A stretch of DNA of 64,000 nucleotides from Paraspadella gotoi (GCA_051294375.1 CM119264.1:18755581-18819580); one strand, 5' to 3'. Numbered from the stretch's first letter, positions 46,519-58,930 are shown. Translations and numbers: made by a program. The notes: a model not told the origin generated them from the letters alone.

Positions 46519-46610
46519 AGAGAGAGAGAAGAGAGAGAGACGAGAGAGAGAGAAGAGAGGAGAGAGAGAGAGAGAGAGGGGGAGCAAAGAGAGAAAGAGA
46601 GAGAGAGGAA
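46440..46610. repeat. (GA)n microsatellite upstream of exon b
   Basis: Interrupted by AGAAGA and GAGGGG. A Leu/Ser-rich frame continues from exon b through this tract but is intronic. Confidence 0.9.
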
Positions 46611-46724
46611 TTTAAGTAATGAAAAGCGTTTGAAAGGCCCGTAAAAGTTTTTCCCCCTGTAACCCACTGTTAGAGGAAAGCGAAAAGTTAAAAAAAAGAA
46701 AATGTCTCTCTGTCTTTAGCGCGC

Positions 46725-46727
46725 TCT

Positions 46728-46787
<60 letters not shown>

Positions 46788-46797
46788 AGGTGGCGAA
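46725..46797. repeat. (CT)n microsatellite
   Basis: Same position as 39625-39690. Confidence 0.9.
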
Positions 46798-46913
46798 GTT
46801 GGAAACTGGAAAGGTTGGCAGCGAGGTTTATGCAGAACAGCAGCGAGAAAACTGTAAAGGGGATAAAGGGAGCCTCCGGGGATTATCGATTTAAAGTGAA
46901 AAACTTCACCTCC

Positions 46914-46944
<31 letters not shown>

Positions 46945-47435
46945 CGTTGAGACGACTTTTTTTAAAGTGGGGCTTTAATTTGATTTTCAATCTTTAAGCA
47001 CCCCTCCTTTACCCCAGGCGAAGGTTTCTCCCCGCCCAAATTATTCTTTTATTATTTTTGGTTCCAAAACTGTCAATTCGATTGTTAGTCCACATGTGTT
47101 TCTTTTTTTTTTTAATCCGATAAAAGTTTGATTTCTTTTTTCCTTAACTGGAATCCAATATTTTTTTTTTCTTTTAAAATATTTTTTGTGGTGAACAATG
47201 ATTCAAGTACTTTTCATAAAGCGCCCTATTTCAGTTTAAATTCAGAATTTAGTATGTTTTTAAGTTTAAAGATTAAGTTAGTGGTCAGGGATAGATATTG
47301 AGATTAAAATTAAATTCAAGGATAAGGAAATTAGTTGTTAATGTTTTATAAATAATTATGATCTTTTTTCTAGAATAATGCCAAAATCCAGAACAGAAAT
47401 AAAACAAGGTCGTCGTCCCGCTCGGCCGGACTCAC

Positions 47436-47560
47436 CGGCGTCGCTCGGATCCACGTGTCTGATGACCATCGTGTAGAGATTGTTTTTCCGATCCAACAGG
47501 AAACCGTATTTTTCCTGGTGGGTGCTGGGGTCGTAGGGGGACAACCCGGAGGCCAGGATC
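47436..47560 (-). CDS. Ig-superfamily receptor, exon a (C'-F part of Ig1)
   Basis: On the minus strand the acceptor CTCTCTCTTTTTAG precedes 125 nt and donor GTGAGTCCG. Phase 2 in, phase 1 out, 41 full codons without a stop. The peptide reads ILASGLSPYDPSTHQEKYGF, then LLDRKNNLYTMVIRHV and DPSDA. This is the C'-to-F part of a V-type Ig domain, with the usual N-x-Y-T-x-V-I and D-x-S-D-A-G pattern. The first half of the domain (with its first Cys and Trp) and the signal peptide should lie upstream at higher coordinates, but I did not find them. The intron to exon b is about 1.0 kb. This copy is intact; those at 40334 and 30102 are not. Confidence 0.75.
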
Positions 47561-48399
47561 CTAAAAAGAGAGAGAGGGGGAAAGTATAGGAGCGTGGAGC
47601 TCGGGCCAACTGGATTGTGTTGATGTCGTTTACGGGCGACCAAGGGGAAAGTGAGGCAAGAGTTCTGCGTTCTATGCGACCCGAGGGTCGTTGTTGTACT
47701 GATTGTCCTAGATAGTGGTAGTTGTCGTTGTCTCAACAACGAATTTATTCATAAAAAAAAAGGTTAGACTTGGAGGAAAGAAAGAAATAAAGAACAACTA
47801 AGGTTCGAGAAAAAGAAGAACGAAAGGTTTCGACTTTAGGTTGAAAGGCGCAAAAAAAATCTAGGGTGAGGAAAAAAGAAAAAGAAAATTTCTTGGAAAG
47901 TCTCAAAGCAGAATCGTATTAAGAAAGAGAGAAAAGAAAGTACAAAGCAAGAGAAGCCAGGAAAAATGTTTAAAAAAATAAAAAAAAGGAAAGTTCCTGA
48001 CAAAAAAAAAACGGGGGGAGAAGAAAGAGAAAAAAACTAGGAAGGGCCCGATAAGAAGAAGCGACGTTAATGGTCTTGAAAAAGATTGCGCGGCGGCTGC
48101 TACGGCGGCGTCGGCTGCGTCGGAGGTGCCGGCTACGTCGACGGCAGCACCGGCAACTCTAGGACGGATGAGGGTATAAGAGAAGGAGAGTCGTGGGTAG
48201 CGAGGTCGGCGAGAAAACTGATTCACTTCACTTTTTTTTTCTTCGTCTTTTCAATTTGTTCTCAATTCGCTCCGTCGAAGATCGAACCGAAGGTTTTGAC
48301 ATTTTTTAAACCCGAACGAAATATTTTAAAGCTAATTCAAGTTTTTATTTTTTTAGGAAAGACTTTATAACTCTTTCATAACAACTTAGCTTAACATGA

Positions 48400-48406
48400 T
48401 AATGTT

Positions 48407-48466
<60 letters not shown>

Positions 48467-48492
48467 CGAGAGAGCGAGAGAGAGAGAGATCA
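48400..48492. repeat. (GA)n microsatellite
   Basis: Includes GAGCGA interruptions, as in the other copies. Confidence 0.9.
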
Positions 48493-49188
48493 AGACCCCG
48501 GATTCTGGAGGCTTAGAAGGTCGCTTCTCTCTCAACTCCATTTGTCTCAATTATTCGTGTTTTTGTCAAAAGACTCGGTTCGTCGCGAAGTGGATTCCCG
48601 GCGGAGATGGGGGTCACGAATCGATGAAGTCTCACAAAATCGGTGACAAATCACGCGGTTCTGATTCACTGAGAGATGACCCAACGATTCGTTCGTTCAG
48701 CGCGTCGCTGTTTTCATCGCTTGTCTCCCGAGTTTCACACCACCGAACATCACGCCCTTTCCCCGTCTCACTCCTAAGGCAGACCTTTTTAAATAGCGTT
48801 CTCACCGATCATCATTATGTATTACACCCTGACGCTCGAATCCTTTCAAGATTAACTTTCACTCATTTTTATGCTAAGATCATCGCTCGCTCTCTCTACT
48901 TTATTTTCCGCCGCCGCAGCCGCTATCTCTGCCTTTTCATCGAAGGCGTTACCTTCGCTGAGAAATTTCACTGTTATCGTGAAAATTGTTTTTGGCTCAG
49001 CTTACGCACCAGGCACCAGACATACAAGGTATGCTGAGTCAATACTGAGATTCCAGCCCACCTCTCACAACGTCTGCCTCGCCAGGGGCGCTGCTGTCAT
49101 CGCCTGCGATACATGGTTCGATTTCTTTTATTATTTATAACCGCACTTTTTCCCCTTCGACCTGAAAGCCTAGAGTTCCTTTTTATCT

Positions 49189-49189
<1 letters not shown>

Positions 49190-49242
<53 letters not shown>

Positions 49243-49310
49243 ATATTTCTATATTTCTCTCTTTCTCTCTTTCTCTCTTTCTCTCTCCTTTCTCTCTATA
49301 TCTCACTCGA
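49190..49310. repeat. (CT)n microsatellite
   Basis: CTCTCTCT then TTTCTCTC units. Corresponds to 42085-42180 and 54420-54575. Confidence 0.9.
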
Positions 49311-49990
49311 CAGCGAAGGAATTTTCTCAGGTGTTGTTGTTCAGAATCAACTCGTTAGCTTCACTTTTACTTCCCCATCTATTTTAACTTTCTCTCACTT
49401 TTTTACTTACCATCCTTTTGCTCTCTCAACTCCTTTTCAACTTAAATTCTAAAGTTCTACTCAATTTCGCGTTTTCCCCATTTCTCTCTACTGCGCAAGG
49501 GCGCATTTACATTGTACGATGTACATCATTTCATTGACATCCTTTATTCACCTTCTATTCCCATTTTTCCGGTTTTTCTTTAACTTCAACGTCACCCTCA
49601 ATTTTGAACTCCATCCGTTCTACTCCTTACTCTCAGCTCCACCGTCCTTTCTCTTCCCTCTCCACTTTGGCACGATCCTTGCCGAGATGATTTATGATCG
49701 CTAATTGTTTCGACGCTTTTTCTTTTATTAAACGCACTTTTCTTACAAGAGACAATCAGCAGCAGCTTCCGCGCGTCGCACTGCTTTTTCGCGCCGTCTT
49801 TTGATATATATATCTTTTTTTTAAATCAGACCTGTCGAAGACGGCGTTGTCTTTCAGCTTGATCCAAATGGCGGGATTGTCTGATATGCAGGAGAAGTGA
49901 ACGTTAGCCCCTACGGAGAAAAAAAAAGGAGGAGAAAGGAGACTCTTCTAAGAATAATGGTACAAAGATATTTAAAATTACTCATTTCAA

Positions 49991-51454
49991 TTACTCAAAA
50001 TTCATAATAAACCATTTATCAAAGAGAGAAATAAGGCTATCCCCACAAATTGACATCGTTTCCATTCGCCTCCACTGACCGACAGGGACGCTGGTGTATT
50101 GATGCTCCATGGAATAAACCAAGAGCGACCTCGATGACGGCGACGACGTGGACGACGACCACGGCGAGGACGAAGATGGCGGGAAGGCAAAGTCGACGAG
50201 AAGCGACGTAAACAAAAACAAAAACAGAGATAGAGGACGAAAGGACGCGGCGACGTTGGCGAGGGCGGAGGGGCGACGGCAGACGACGGTGGAGGGACGA
50301 CGGCAGACGACGGTGGAAGAGGGAGTGGAGATAGAAAATATCGACGAAGAGGACGATGATAGAGAATCGGGACAACGCCGTGATTGACGTCTCATCGTCG
50401 TAAGTGGCGCTGTCTTCGAATGGAACTCGTCTCTGATTCCGTCGCAGGCAACTTCGTCGATGAATCCGGGTTGGGTTCGGTCGCGAGTCCGGGCAGTTGG
50501 CGGAGGAGCGACCGGATTGGGAGAAGGGATCCGAACAGTTCGACTGGAACAGATTTGGACAGGAGTCGACATCGTCTTCAAATCCTCGTCTCGAGTTTCG
50601 ATGCCGATCGCGTTTCTCTCAATTTTCTCGACGCGGATCTCGGCTCTCGATTCCACTTCGACCTCGAGAGACGAAACCTCGACTCCGGAGCGGCCGATTT
50701 CGGTCACGTGACTTCGCGTTTTTTTCGCGCCGCTCTTGACTCGGATCACGTGACTCTTGGTTTCGTCGGCCTTGTTTTTCGTTCTGTTCACGTGACTCTT
50801 CCCTCGTCTCCGGAGACGGATCGCGTGACTTCGAAGTCTCGTCACGCGATTCGAAACCTCGTTCACGTGATTCCGCCCTTTGATCACGCGACCTCGAAGT
50901 CTCGTCACGTGACTCGCAGGTGAAGTCGCGCGATTCTTTGTCGGAGGAAGACCGACGCTAATGGAACCCGGTTTTACGACGTCCGCCGTTTGCTTCGGTC
51001 CGGGAAAACGTGGGGGAAGAAAAGGGGAGACCGATGGGGTTAAGTGGGGGAAGAGGAGAATCTTGTTTGGGGAAGGAGAGATCGCAAAGGAGCGGGAAGA
51101 GAATTTAGATGTAGGGATTGGGGAAGAAGGGAAGGAAGCGGAGGAGGGGAGAGTGAGATGGGATGCGAAGGAGTTGGGAATCGAAGGTAAATGGGCGTGG
51201 CCTTTTGGCGCAGCATATGAGGAGATTAGGTGCGAGGGGGCGTCCTGGAAAACGTCAGCCGGTTCCGCGGTTTTTGTGGTCGAAGCGAATGGGCGGCGCA
51301 AGTAGGGCGAAACGTGCTCGGAAGTTTCAGCGGCGGCGGAAGCGACGGCCTTGACCCCGGCGACGTCGGCCTCGGGCACCGTGGCGAAGTGGGCGGCGAC
51401 GTCAATTACAAAGTCGACCGCCGACGCCATCTTGCCCGCGAGCGACGAAAACAA
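49991..51454 (-). CDS. Long ORF over the CpG-rich block (copy B), product unknown
   Basis: A single minus-strand frame of 487 codons runs from a start with two in-frame ATGs (the second, at about 51430, in the good context AAGATGGCG) to a stop at 49991. The N-terminus is Ala/Val-rich (MASAVDFVIDVAAHF). The middle has a loose 7-residue repeat (SHVTRLR, NHVNEVS, NRVTRLR, SHAIRLR). The C-terminal part is Ser/Pro/Arg-rich with no recognised domain. This length is unlikely by chance in DNA of about 50% GC, but the plus strand is also open over much of it (for example 50384-50923 and 50961-51305), and copies A and C are frameshifted. It could be a real intronless ORF, a first exon followed by chance open sequence, or a side effect of a 21-bp repeat. 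No homology is known to me. Confidence 0.25.
   Translation of the reverse strand: MFSSLAGKMASAVDFVIDVAAHFATVPEADVAGVKAVASAAAETSEHVSPYLRRPFASTTKTAEPADVFQDAPSHLISSYAAPKGHAHLPSIPNSFASHLTLPSSASFPSSPIPTSKFSSRSFAISPSPNKILLFPHLTPSVSPFLPPRFPGPKQTADVVKPGSISVGLPPTKNRATSPASHVTRLRGRVIKGRNHVNEVSNRVTRLRSHAIRLRRRGKSHVNRTKNKADETKSHVIRVKSGAKKTRSHVTEIGRSGVEVSSLEVEVESRAEIRVEKIERNAIGIETRDEDLKTMSTPVQICSSRTVRIPSPNPVAPPPTARTRDRTQPGFIDEVACDGIRDEFHSKTAPLTTMRRQSRRCPDSLSSSSSSIFSISTPSSTVVCRRPSTVVCRRPSALANVAASFRPLSLFLFLFTSLLVDFAFPPSSSSPWSSSTSSPSSRSLLVYSMEHQYTSVPVGQWRRMETMSICGDSLISLFDKWFIMNFE
50148..50449 (+). CDS. Alternative plus-strand reading: acidic exon with 49-nt intron
   Basis: The plus strand has an ATG-led acidic/basic frame (DDDHGEDEDG, then TTVEGRRQTTVEEG and ENIDEEDDDRES). 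Near its end is a good donor (GTAAGTGG at about 50400), and 49 nt later an acceptor TTCCGTCGCAG opens a frame reading NFVDESGLGS. In copy B an extra T puts a stop just before the donor; copy A lacks that T and stays open. This competes with the minus-strand ORF at 49991-51454, and I cannot decide between them. Confidence 0.2.
50705..50911. repeat. Array of CACGTG-type sites with 21-bp period
   Basis: CACGTG occurs at 50705, 50747, 50789, 50864 and 50906, with one-base variants CGCGTG at 50822 and CACGCG at 50843 and 50885. Spacings are 42, 42, 33, 21, 21, 21, 21. Most sites sit in TCACGTGACTC. The same array is in copy A (43588-43808) and copy C (56079-56305) with small changes. It is either a 21-bp minisatellite (7 codons) or a cluster of E-box-like sites. 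Confidence 0.8.
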
Positions 51455-51679
51455 AAGGGAATTCGGACGTCGAAAGTCGAACGCAAAGCGTCAGAGCAAA
51501 CTCCGAGACGCTGAGTGGATCGAAAGCAGTTTCTGGGTCAAAAAAGAGAAGGGGAGTGAACTGGCGATGTGGATCCAGGAACGCGAAGGAGATTTTACAG
51601 TCACTAATCCCCTTATGATAGGAAATAAGATGGCGAGCGAATCTGATCGTGTCCTCGATCTTTGCAACGACGCTTAAGC

Positions 51680-53430
51680 CAAAGCCGCGCTCAACGATTC
51701 GCCGATTCCTTTGGTGATTGGCCTGTGGTTCCCTCGGTGATTCGTTCGGTGATCGCACCGGTGATTCGTTTCGAAATGTAAGTCTTTCACTTTCGAGTTG
51801 CGCCGCCGGCGATGAATCACTCGCATCGTTGGATTGCCGAAAAACGAATTCTGAGAAAAAGGGAAAAAAATCGATGTTTAAAGTTCAAAAAAGTTCAGTT
51901 TCACTAAAACCTAGAAGAAGAAAATTTATCGCATATAAATCTCTGATTTCATCAATCAAATAGGAAGACAGAATAAAAAAATATAAAAATTCTAAAAAGC
52001 GGAATCGAAAATCGAAAATCGAGTTTCACGTCGCAAAACGGAATTTGGGATTCGCTCGTTGCGTTTGCGAGATTGAGAATCGCGTTGGATGGAATGAAAC
52101 CGGAAGTTAAATGAAGAAGGACCGGAGGTTGGAGTGAAATAGATCCAAGCTTTGTTGGAACGAGCGCAGACAACTGAACAATTTTATGCTTCGTAAAATA
52201 AATCAGGTTCTTGAAGACTTGAAAAATATTAAAATAAGGAATTGTACAAAAAGGAAAACTACCCAAAATGTTAATATATGGATTTGTGGAATGGTTGTAT
52301 TTTTGTATGGCATGAGATAGGGAGATGGATAGAATCCCTTTAGAGAGTGAATGGAGCAAAACCGAAATGTGGATGGAATGAGACCGAAAGCAGATGAAAG
52401 CCGCAAATGACGCCTTCGACGCGGAATATCAACCATCTATGATGCGTGAGAAGAGAGAGAAGGAAACGAGGAAGGGGAAGATATGAGGATAAAAGAAAAG
52501 AGGGAAGGGAGGATGGAATAAATGCAGAGAGAAATACAATGAAATGAATAAAATAGGTCGGTCGGAATGAGGGGGAAAGAAAGAGAAGAGACAAAAAAAA
52601 ACAAAAAAACAGTTGAACGTTAAACTTAAAGGGTAACTGAGTTAAAAGAAGCTTGATTGGCGCCAAGCGTTTTAAATTTAGATTAGAGAAAATGTGGACG
52701 AAATTGTGGGGGAGGACTGAAGGAGGGAGAGACGAATAAGAGGAAGTACGAGAGCCGGAGAGATAAACAGAAAGTTAGTGACCCGTGGGGGGGGGGTCGC
52801 GGGGTGAGGGAGGGAGGAAACCGGAACGACGAAAAGCTTGGGGAGAGAAAGTCGGTTTGTGCTTCTAACCAAATTGGAAGGCTTCACCGCGGATCTTGAG
52901 TCGTTTTCGAGAAGAACCAAAAAAAAAAAATCTGATGGAATCGCCCAATTAGGGAAATAGAGGAGGAAAATGTTTGGCAAAAAAGTGCGAAGGGCAAGCC
53001 GCAGGCGGCCGGATCAGGGCGGAAGGGGGGGGGTCAGGGATGACTGGGGACTGTGAGGAGTAAGAGAAGGTAATGGTGAAAGAATGACGACTGAAAGGCA
53101 AAGTAATTCCCGAAAATGGGGCTGAGATTGAGCGAACAAAAAGTCGAAAAGAAGAGGAAAGCCTCCGTGTTTCCGTCACGAATTCGAGAGAAACTGAAAA
53201 GAGTCGATGATTCGAACAGAAAAAAAAAAAGCGAAGATTGAAAGAAAAAAGATTAAAAGAAAAAAAAAACCCCGAGAATTTTCGCGACTAAAAACATCGG
53301 CGATGAACATCGGAGACACTGGCGACCCCGCGGCGACGACGGTAAATGGAGAAGCGGAGACGCGCGACCGAAGCGGGTAAAAAAAGTGGAGACCCTCTGG
53401 CGGCGACGAACCTAAATATAATCGACTTCA
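51680..53430. other. Downstream part of copy B, no exon accepted
   Basis: Contains repeated CGATTC-type words (GGTGATTCGTTCGGTGATCGC at 51730), an AT-rich middle and a purine-rich end. Minus- and plus-strand frames around 52010-52160 are open (for example ILNLANATSES on minus) but have no clear splice sites. Repeated at 57085-58930 in copy C. Confidence 0.5.
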
Positions 53431-53444
53431 TCCAAACTCAAAGG

Positions 53445-53553
53445 AAAAGAGAGAGATCGAAACGAATATTTTAAGCTATTTCAAGTTTTTATTTTTAGGA
53501 AAGACTTTATAACTGTTGCATGAACAACTTAGCTTAGACATGATAATAGTTAC

Positions 53554-53620
<67 letters not shown>

Positions 53621-56600
53621 AGAGAGAAGAGATGAGATGAGAGAATGAAAGAGAGAGAGAGAGAGCGAGAGAGAGAGAGATCAAGACCCCGGATTCTGGA
53701 GGCTTAGAAGGTCGCTCTCTCCTCCAAACTCCATTTTGTCGCAATTATTCGTGTTTTTGTCATAAGACTCGTTCGTCGCGAAGTGGATTCCCGGCGGAGA
53801 TGGGGGTGCACGAATCGATGAAGTCTCACAAAATCGGTGACAATCACGCGGGTTCTGATTCGACTGAGAGATGACCGCAACGATTCGTACTCGTTCAGCG
53901 CGTCGCTGTTTTCAATCGCTTTGTGCTCCCGCAGTTTCACCCACGCGAACATCACGCCCTTTCACCGCGTCTCACTCCTAAAGGCAGACCTTTATTAAAT
54001 AGGCGTTCTCACCGATCATCATTATGTATTACACCCTGACGCTCGAATCGCTTTCAAGATTAACTTTCACCGTCATTTTTATGCTTAGATCATCGCTCGC
54101 TCTTCCTCTACTTTATTTTCCCCGCCCGCCGCAGCCGCTAATCTCTGCCTTTTCATGCGAAGGCGTTACCTTCGCTGAGAAATTTCACTGTTATCGTGAA
54201 AAATTGTTTTTGGCTCAGCTTAAGCACGACGGAACGCAGACATACAAGGTATGCTGAGTCAATACTGAGATTTTCCACCCAACCTGGTCGCGACACGTCT
54301 GCCTCGCCAGGGGCGCTGCTGTCATCACGCCTGCGATACATGGTTCGATTTCTTTTATTATTTATAACCCGCTACTTTTTCCCCCTTCGACTGAAAGCCT
54401 AGAGTTACCTTTTTATCTATTCTCATCTCTCTCTCTTCTCTTCTCTCTCTCTCATCTCTCTTCTCTTCTTCTCTCTCTCCTCGTCTCTCCTCTCTTCTCA
54501 TTTCTTATATTCCTATATTTCTCTCTTTCTCATCTTTTCTCTTTCTTCTCTATCTCTCTCCTTTCTCTCTATATCTACTCGACAGCGAAGGAATTTTCAT
54601 CAGGTGTTGGTTTGTTCCAAATCAACGTCGTTAGATTACTTTTCTTCCCCATCTATTTTAACTTTCTCTCACTTTTTTAAGCTTACCATCCTTTTGGCTC
54701 TCTCAACTCCTTTTTCAACCACTTAAATTTCTAAAGAGTTCTACTCAATTTCGCGTTTTCCCCCCCATTTCTCTCTATCTCGCAAGGGCGCATATTACAT
54801 TGTACGATGTACATCCTTTCATTGACATCCTTTAAATTACCTTCTATTCCCATTTTTTTTTTTTTTTTTTTTTTTTCTTTTTCGCGGTTTTTCTTTAACT
54901 TAACGTCACCCTCAAATTTTTAAACTCCCCATCCGTTTATACTCCTACTCTCAGCTCCAACGCGTCCTTTCCTCTTCCCTCTCCACTTTGGCACGATCCT
55001 TGGCCGAGAATGATTTATGATCGCTAATTGTTCGGGAGCTTTTTTTCTTTATTAAACGCACTTTTCTTACAAAGAGACAATCAGCAGCAGCTTCCGCGCG
55101 TTCGCACTGCTTTTTTTCGCGCCGTCTTTGATATATATATATTTTTTTTAAATCAAGACCTGTCGAAGGACGGCGTTGTCTTCAGTTGATCCAATGGCGG
55201 GATTGTCTGATATGCAGGAGAAGTGAACGTTAGCCCTACGAGAAAAAAAAGGAGGAGAAAGGAGACTCTTCTAAGAATAATGGTAACAAGATATTTAAAA
55301 TTACTCATTTCAGATTACTAAAATTCCATAATACCATTTATCAAAGAGAGAAATAAGGCTAGTTCCCCATAACATTGACCATCGTTTCCATTCGCCTCCA
55401 ACTGACCGACAGGGACGCTGGTGTATTGATGCTCCATGGAATAAACCAAGAGCGACCTCGATGACGGCGACGACCGTGGACGCGTACCAGGCGAGGACGA
55501 ATAAGTGGGCGGAAGGCAAAGTTCGACGAGAAAGCGACGTAAACAAAAAAAAAACCAAAAAAAAAAACAAAGAAAAGAAATAAGAAGGGGAAAAAAAAAA
55601 AAACGAAAAGGACGCGCGACGGTTGGCGAGGGCGGAGGGGCGACGGCAGACGAACGGTGGAGGGACGACGGCAGACGACGGTGGAAGAGGGAGTGGAGAT
55701 AGAAAATATCGACGAAAGAGGACGAATGATAGGAGAATCGACAACGCGTGATTGACGTCTCATCGCCTCGTAAAGTGGCGCTGTCTCGAATGGACTCGTC
55801 TGCTGATTCCGTCGCAGGCAACTTCGTCGATGATCCGGGTTGGGTTCGTCGCGAGTCCGGGCAGTTGGGCGGAGGAAGCGACGGATTGGGAGAAAGGGAT
55901 CCGACAGTTTCGACTGGAACAGATTTGGGACAGGAGTCGACATCGTCTTCAAATCCTCGTCTCGAGTTTCATGCCGATCGCGTTTCCTCTGCAATTTGCT
56001 CGACGCGGATCTCCGCTCTCGATTCCACTTCGAACCTCGCAGAGAAGAAACCGTCGACTAATGGAGCGGCCGATTTCGGTCGCGTGACTTCGCGTTTTTT
56101 TCGCGCCGGCCTCTTTGACTCGGATCACGTGACTCTTGGTTTCGTCGGCCTTGTTTTTTCGTTCTGGTATTCACGTGACTCTTCCCTCGTCTCCGGAGAC
56201 GGGATCGCGTGACTTCGAAGTTCTCGTCAACGCGATTCGAAACCCCTCGTTCACGGTGATTCCGCCCTTTGGATCACGCGAACTCGAAGTCTGCGTCACG
56301 TGACTCGCAGGTGAAAGTCGCGCGATTCTTTGTCGGGAAGAAGACGGCGACGCTCAATGGAATCCCGGTTTTAACGACGTCCGCCGATTTGCTTCGAGAT
56401 CCGGAAAAACTGCGGGGGAAGAAAAGGGGGACCGATGGGGTTCAGTGGGGAAGAGAGAATCTTGTTTGGTGGAGGAGAGTCGCAAAAAGGAGGCGGGAAA
56501 GAGAATTTAGATGTAGGGATTGGGGGAAGAAGGGAAGGAGCGGGGAGGGGAGAGTGAGATGGATGGCGAAGGAGTTGGGAATGCGAAGTTAAGTGGGGGT

Positions 56601-58930
56601 GGCCTTTTTGGCGCAAGCATATGAGGAGAAATTAAGGTGCGAGGGGAGCGTCCTGGAAAACGTCAGCCCCGGTTCGCGCCGTTTTTGTGGTCAAGCGAAT
56701 GGGCGGCGCAAGTAGGCGAAACGTGCCTCGAAAGTTTCAGCGGCGCGGAAGCGACGGCCTTGACCCCGGCGACGTCGGCCTCGGGCACCGTGGCGAAGTG
56801 GGCGCGACGTCAATTACAAAAAAGTCGAAACGCGCCGACGCAAATCTTGGGGCCCGCGAGCGACGAAAAACAAAAGGGAATTCGGACGTCGAAAGTCGAA
56901 ACCAAAAGCGTCAGAGCAAAAATCCGAGACGCATGAGTGGATCGAAAGCAGTTTTCTGGGTCAAAAAGAGAGGGGAGTGAAACTGGCGATAGTGGATCCA
57001 GGAAACGCGAAGTGAGAATTTTACAGTCACTAATCCCCCTATCGATTAGGAATAAGATGGCGAGCGAATCTGATCGTGTCTTCGATCTTTGCAAACGACC
57101 TTAAAGCCACAAAGCCGTGCGCTCAACGATCGCCGATTCCCTTTGGTGATTGGCCTGTGGTTCCTCGGTGATTCGTTTCGGTGATCGCACGCGGTGATTC
57201 GTTTGCGAAATGTAAAGTCTTTCACTTGCCGAGTTGCGGAGGCGGCCGGCCGGCGATGAATCACTCAGCATCGTTGGATTGGCCGAAAAACGAATTCTGA
57301 GAAAAAGGAAAATCGATGTTTAAAGTTCAAAAAAAGTTCAGTTTCACTAAAAAACCGCTTAGAAGAAGAAAATTTATCGCATATAAATCTCTGATTTCAT
57401 CCAATCAATAGGAAGACAGAATAAAAAAATAAAAAATTCTAAAAAAAGCGGAATCGAAAATCGAAAAATCGAGGTTTCAGCGTCGCAAAACGGAATTTGG
57501 GATTTCTGCATCGTTGCGTTTGCGAGATTGAGAATCGCGTTGGATGGAATGAAAACCGGGACCGGAGTTAATATGAAGAAGGACGGAGGTTGGAGTGAAA
57601 TAGAATCCAAGCTTTGTTGGAACGAGCGCAGACCAACTGAAACCAGATTTTATGCTTCGTAAATAAATCAAGGTTCTTGAAGACTTGAAAAATATTAAAA
57701 TAAAGGAATTGTAACAAAAGGAAAACTACCCGCAAATTTGTTAATATATGGATTTGTGAATGGTTTTGTATTTTTTGTATGGCAATGAGATAGGGAATGG
57801 ATTAGAATCCTTTAGAGAGTGAATGGAGCAAAAACCCGAAATGTGGATGGAATGAGACGAAAGCAGAATGAAAGCCGCCAAATGACGCCTTTCGAACGCC
57901 GGAATATCAACCATCTATGAATGCGTGGAGAAGAGAGAGAAGGAAAACGGAGGAAGGGGAAGATATGAGGATAAAGAAAAGAGGGAAGGGAGGTATGGAA
58001 TAATGCATAGAGAGATAATACACTGAAATGAAATAAAATAGGTCGGTCGGAATGAGGGGGAAAAGAAAAGAGAAGGAACAAAAAAAAAAAAAACCAGTTG
58101 AACGTTAAAAACTAAAAGGGTAACTTGAGTTAAAAGAAGCTTGATTGGCGCCAAGGCGTTTTAAATTTAGATTAGAGAAAATGTGGACGAAATTGTGGGG
58201 GAGGACTGAAGGAGGGAGAGACGAATAAGAGGAAGTACGAGAGCCGGAGAGATAAACAGAAAGTTAGTGACCCGTGGGGGGGGGGTCGCGGGGTTAGAGG
58301 GGGGGGAAACGGAAACGCGAAAACTTGGGGAAGAAGGTGGTTTGTGCTCTACCACAAATTGGAAGGCTTCACCGCGGATCTTGAGTCGTTTTCGAGAAGA
58401 ACCAAAAAAAAAAAATCTGATGGAATCGCCCAATTAGGGAAATAGAGGAGGAAAATGTTTGGCAAAAAAGTGCGAAGGGCAAGCCGCAGGCGGCCGGATC
58501 AGGGCGGAAGGGGGGGGGTCAGGGATGACTGTCTGGGGACCTGTGAGGAGTAAGAGAAGGTAATGGTGAAAGAAATGACGACTGAAAGGCAAAGTATTTT
58601 CCGAATGGGGATGAGATTGAGCGACAAAAAGTCGAAAAAGAATGAGGAAGCCTCCGTGTTTGCGCGTCAGAAATTCGAGAGATACTGAAAAGAAGGTCGA
58701 TGATTCGAACCAAAAGAAAAAAAAAGCGAAGATAGAAAGAAAAAAGATTAAAAGAAAAAAAAAACCCCGAGAATTTTCGCGACCTAAAAACATCGGCGAT
58801 GAACATGCGGAGACACTGGCGACCCCGCGCGACGACGGTAATGGAGAATGGGGAGACGCGCGACGCGAAGCGGTAAAAAAAGTGGAGACCTCTGGCGCGA
58901 CGAACCTAATATATATCGACTTCAAATCCA
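53445..58930. repeat. Copy C: error-rich direct repeat of 48320-53430
   Basis: Collinear with copy B from the AACGAATATTTTAAGC words. It has a one-base insertion or deletion every 10-30 bp over most of its length, including a run of 27 T at about 54855 and A-run expansions at 55550-55605. The last part (about 58140-58280) is nearly identical to 52660-52800, so quality changes within the copy. It continues into unique DNA after 58930, which makes it the copy physically linked to the right-hand flank. Confidence 0.85.
55370..57110. other. CpG-rich block, copy C
   Basis: Same order as 50040-51680, but all long frames are interrupted by indels. The minus-strand start-like ATGGCG is not kept intact. 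Confidence 0.7.

Larger units (their letters stand above)
46158..53430. repeat. Copy B: direct repeat of 39060-44559 plus following sequence
   Basis: Begins right after the gap 46133-46157 at the words GTCCTATACGTTATC that also occur at 39068. It is the best-quality copy: exons a and b are intact and the CpG-rich block keeps its longest frames. Beyond 51680 it continues where copy A is cut by the LTR. Confidence 0.85.
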
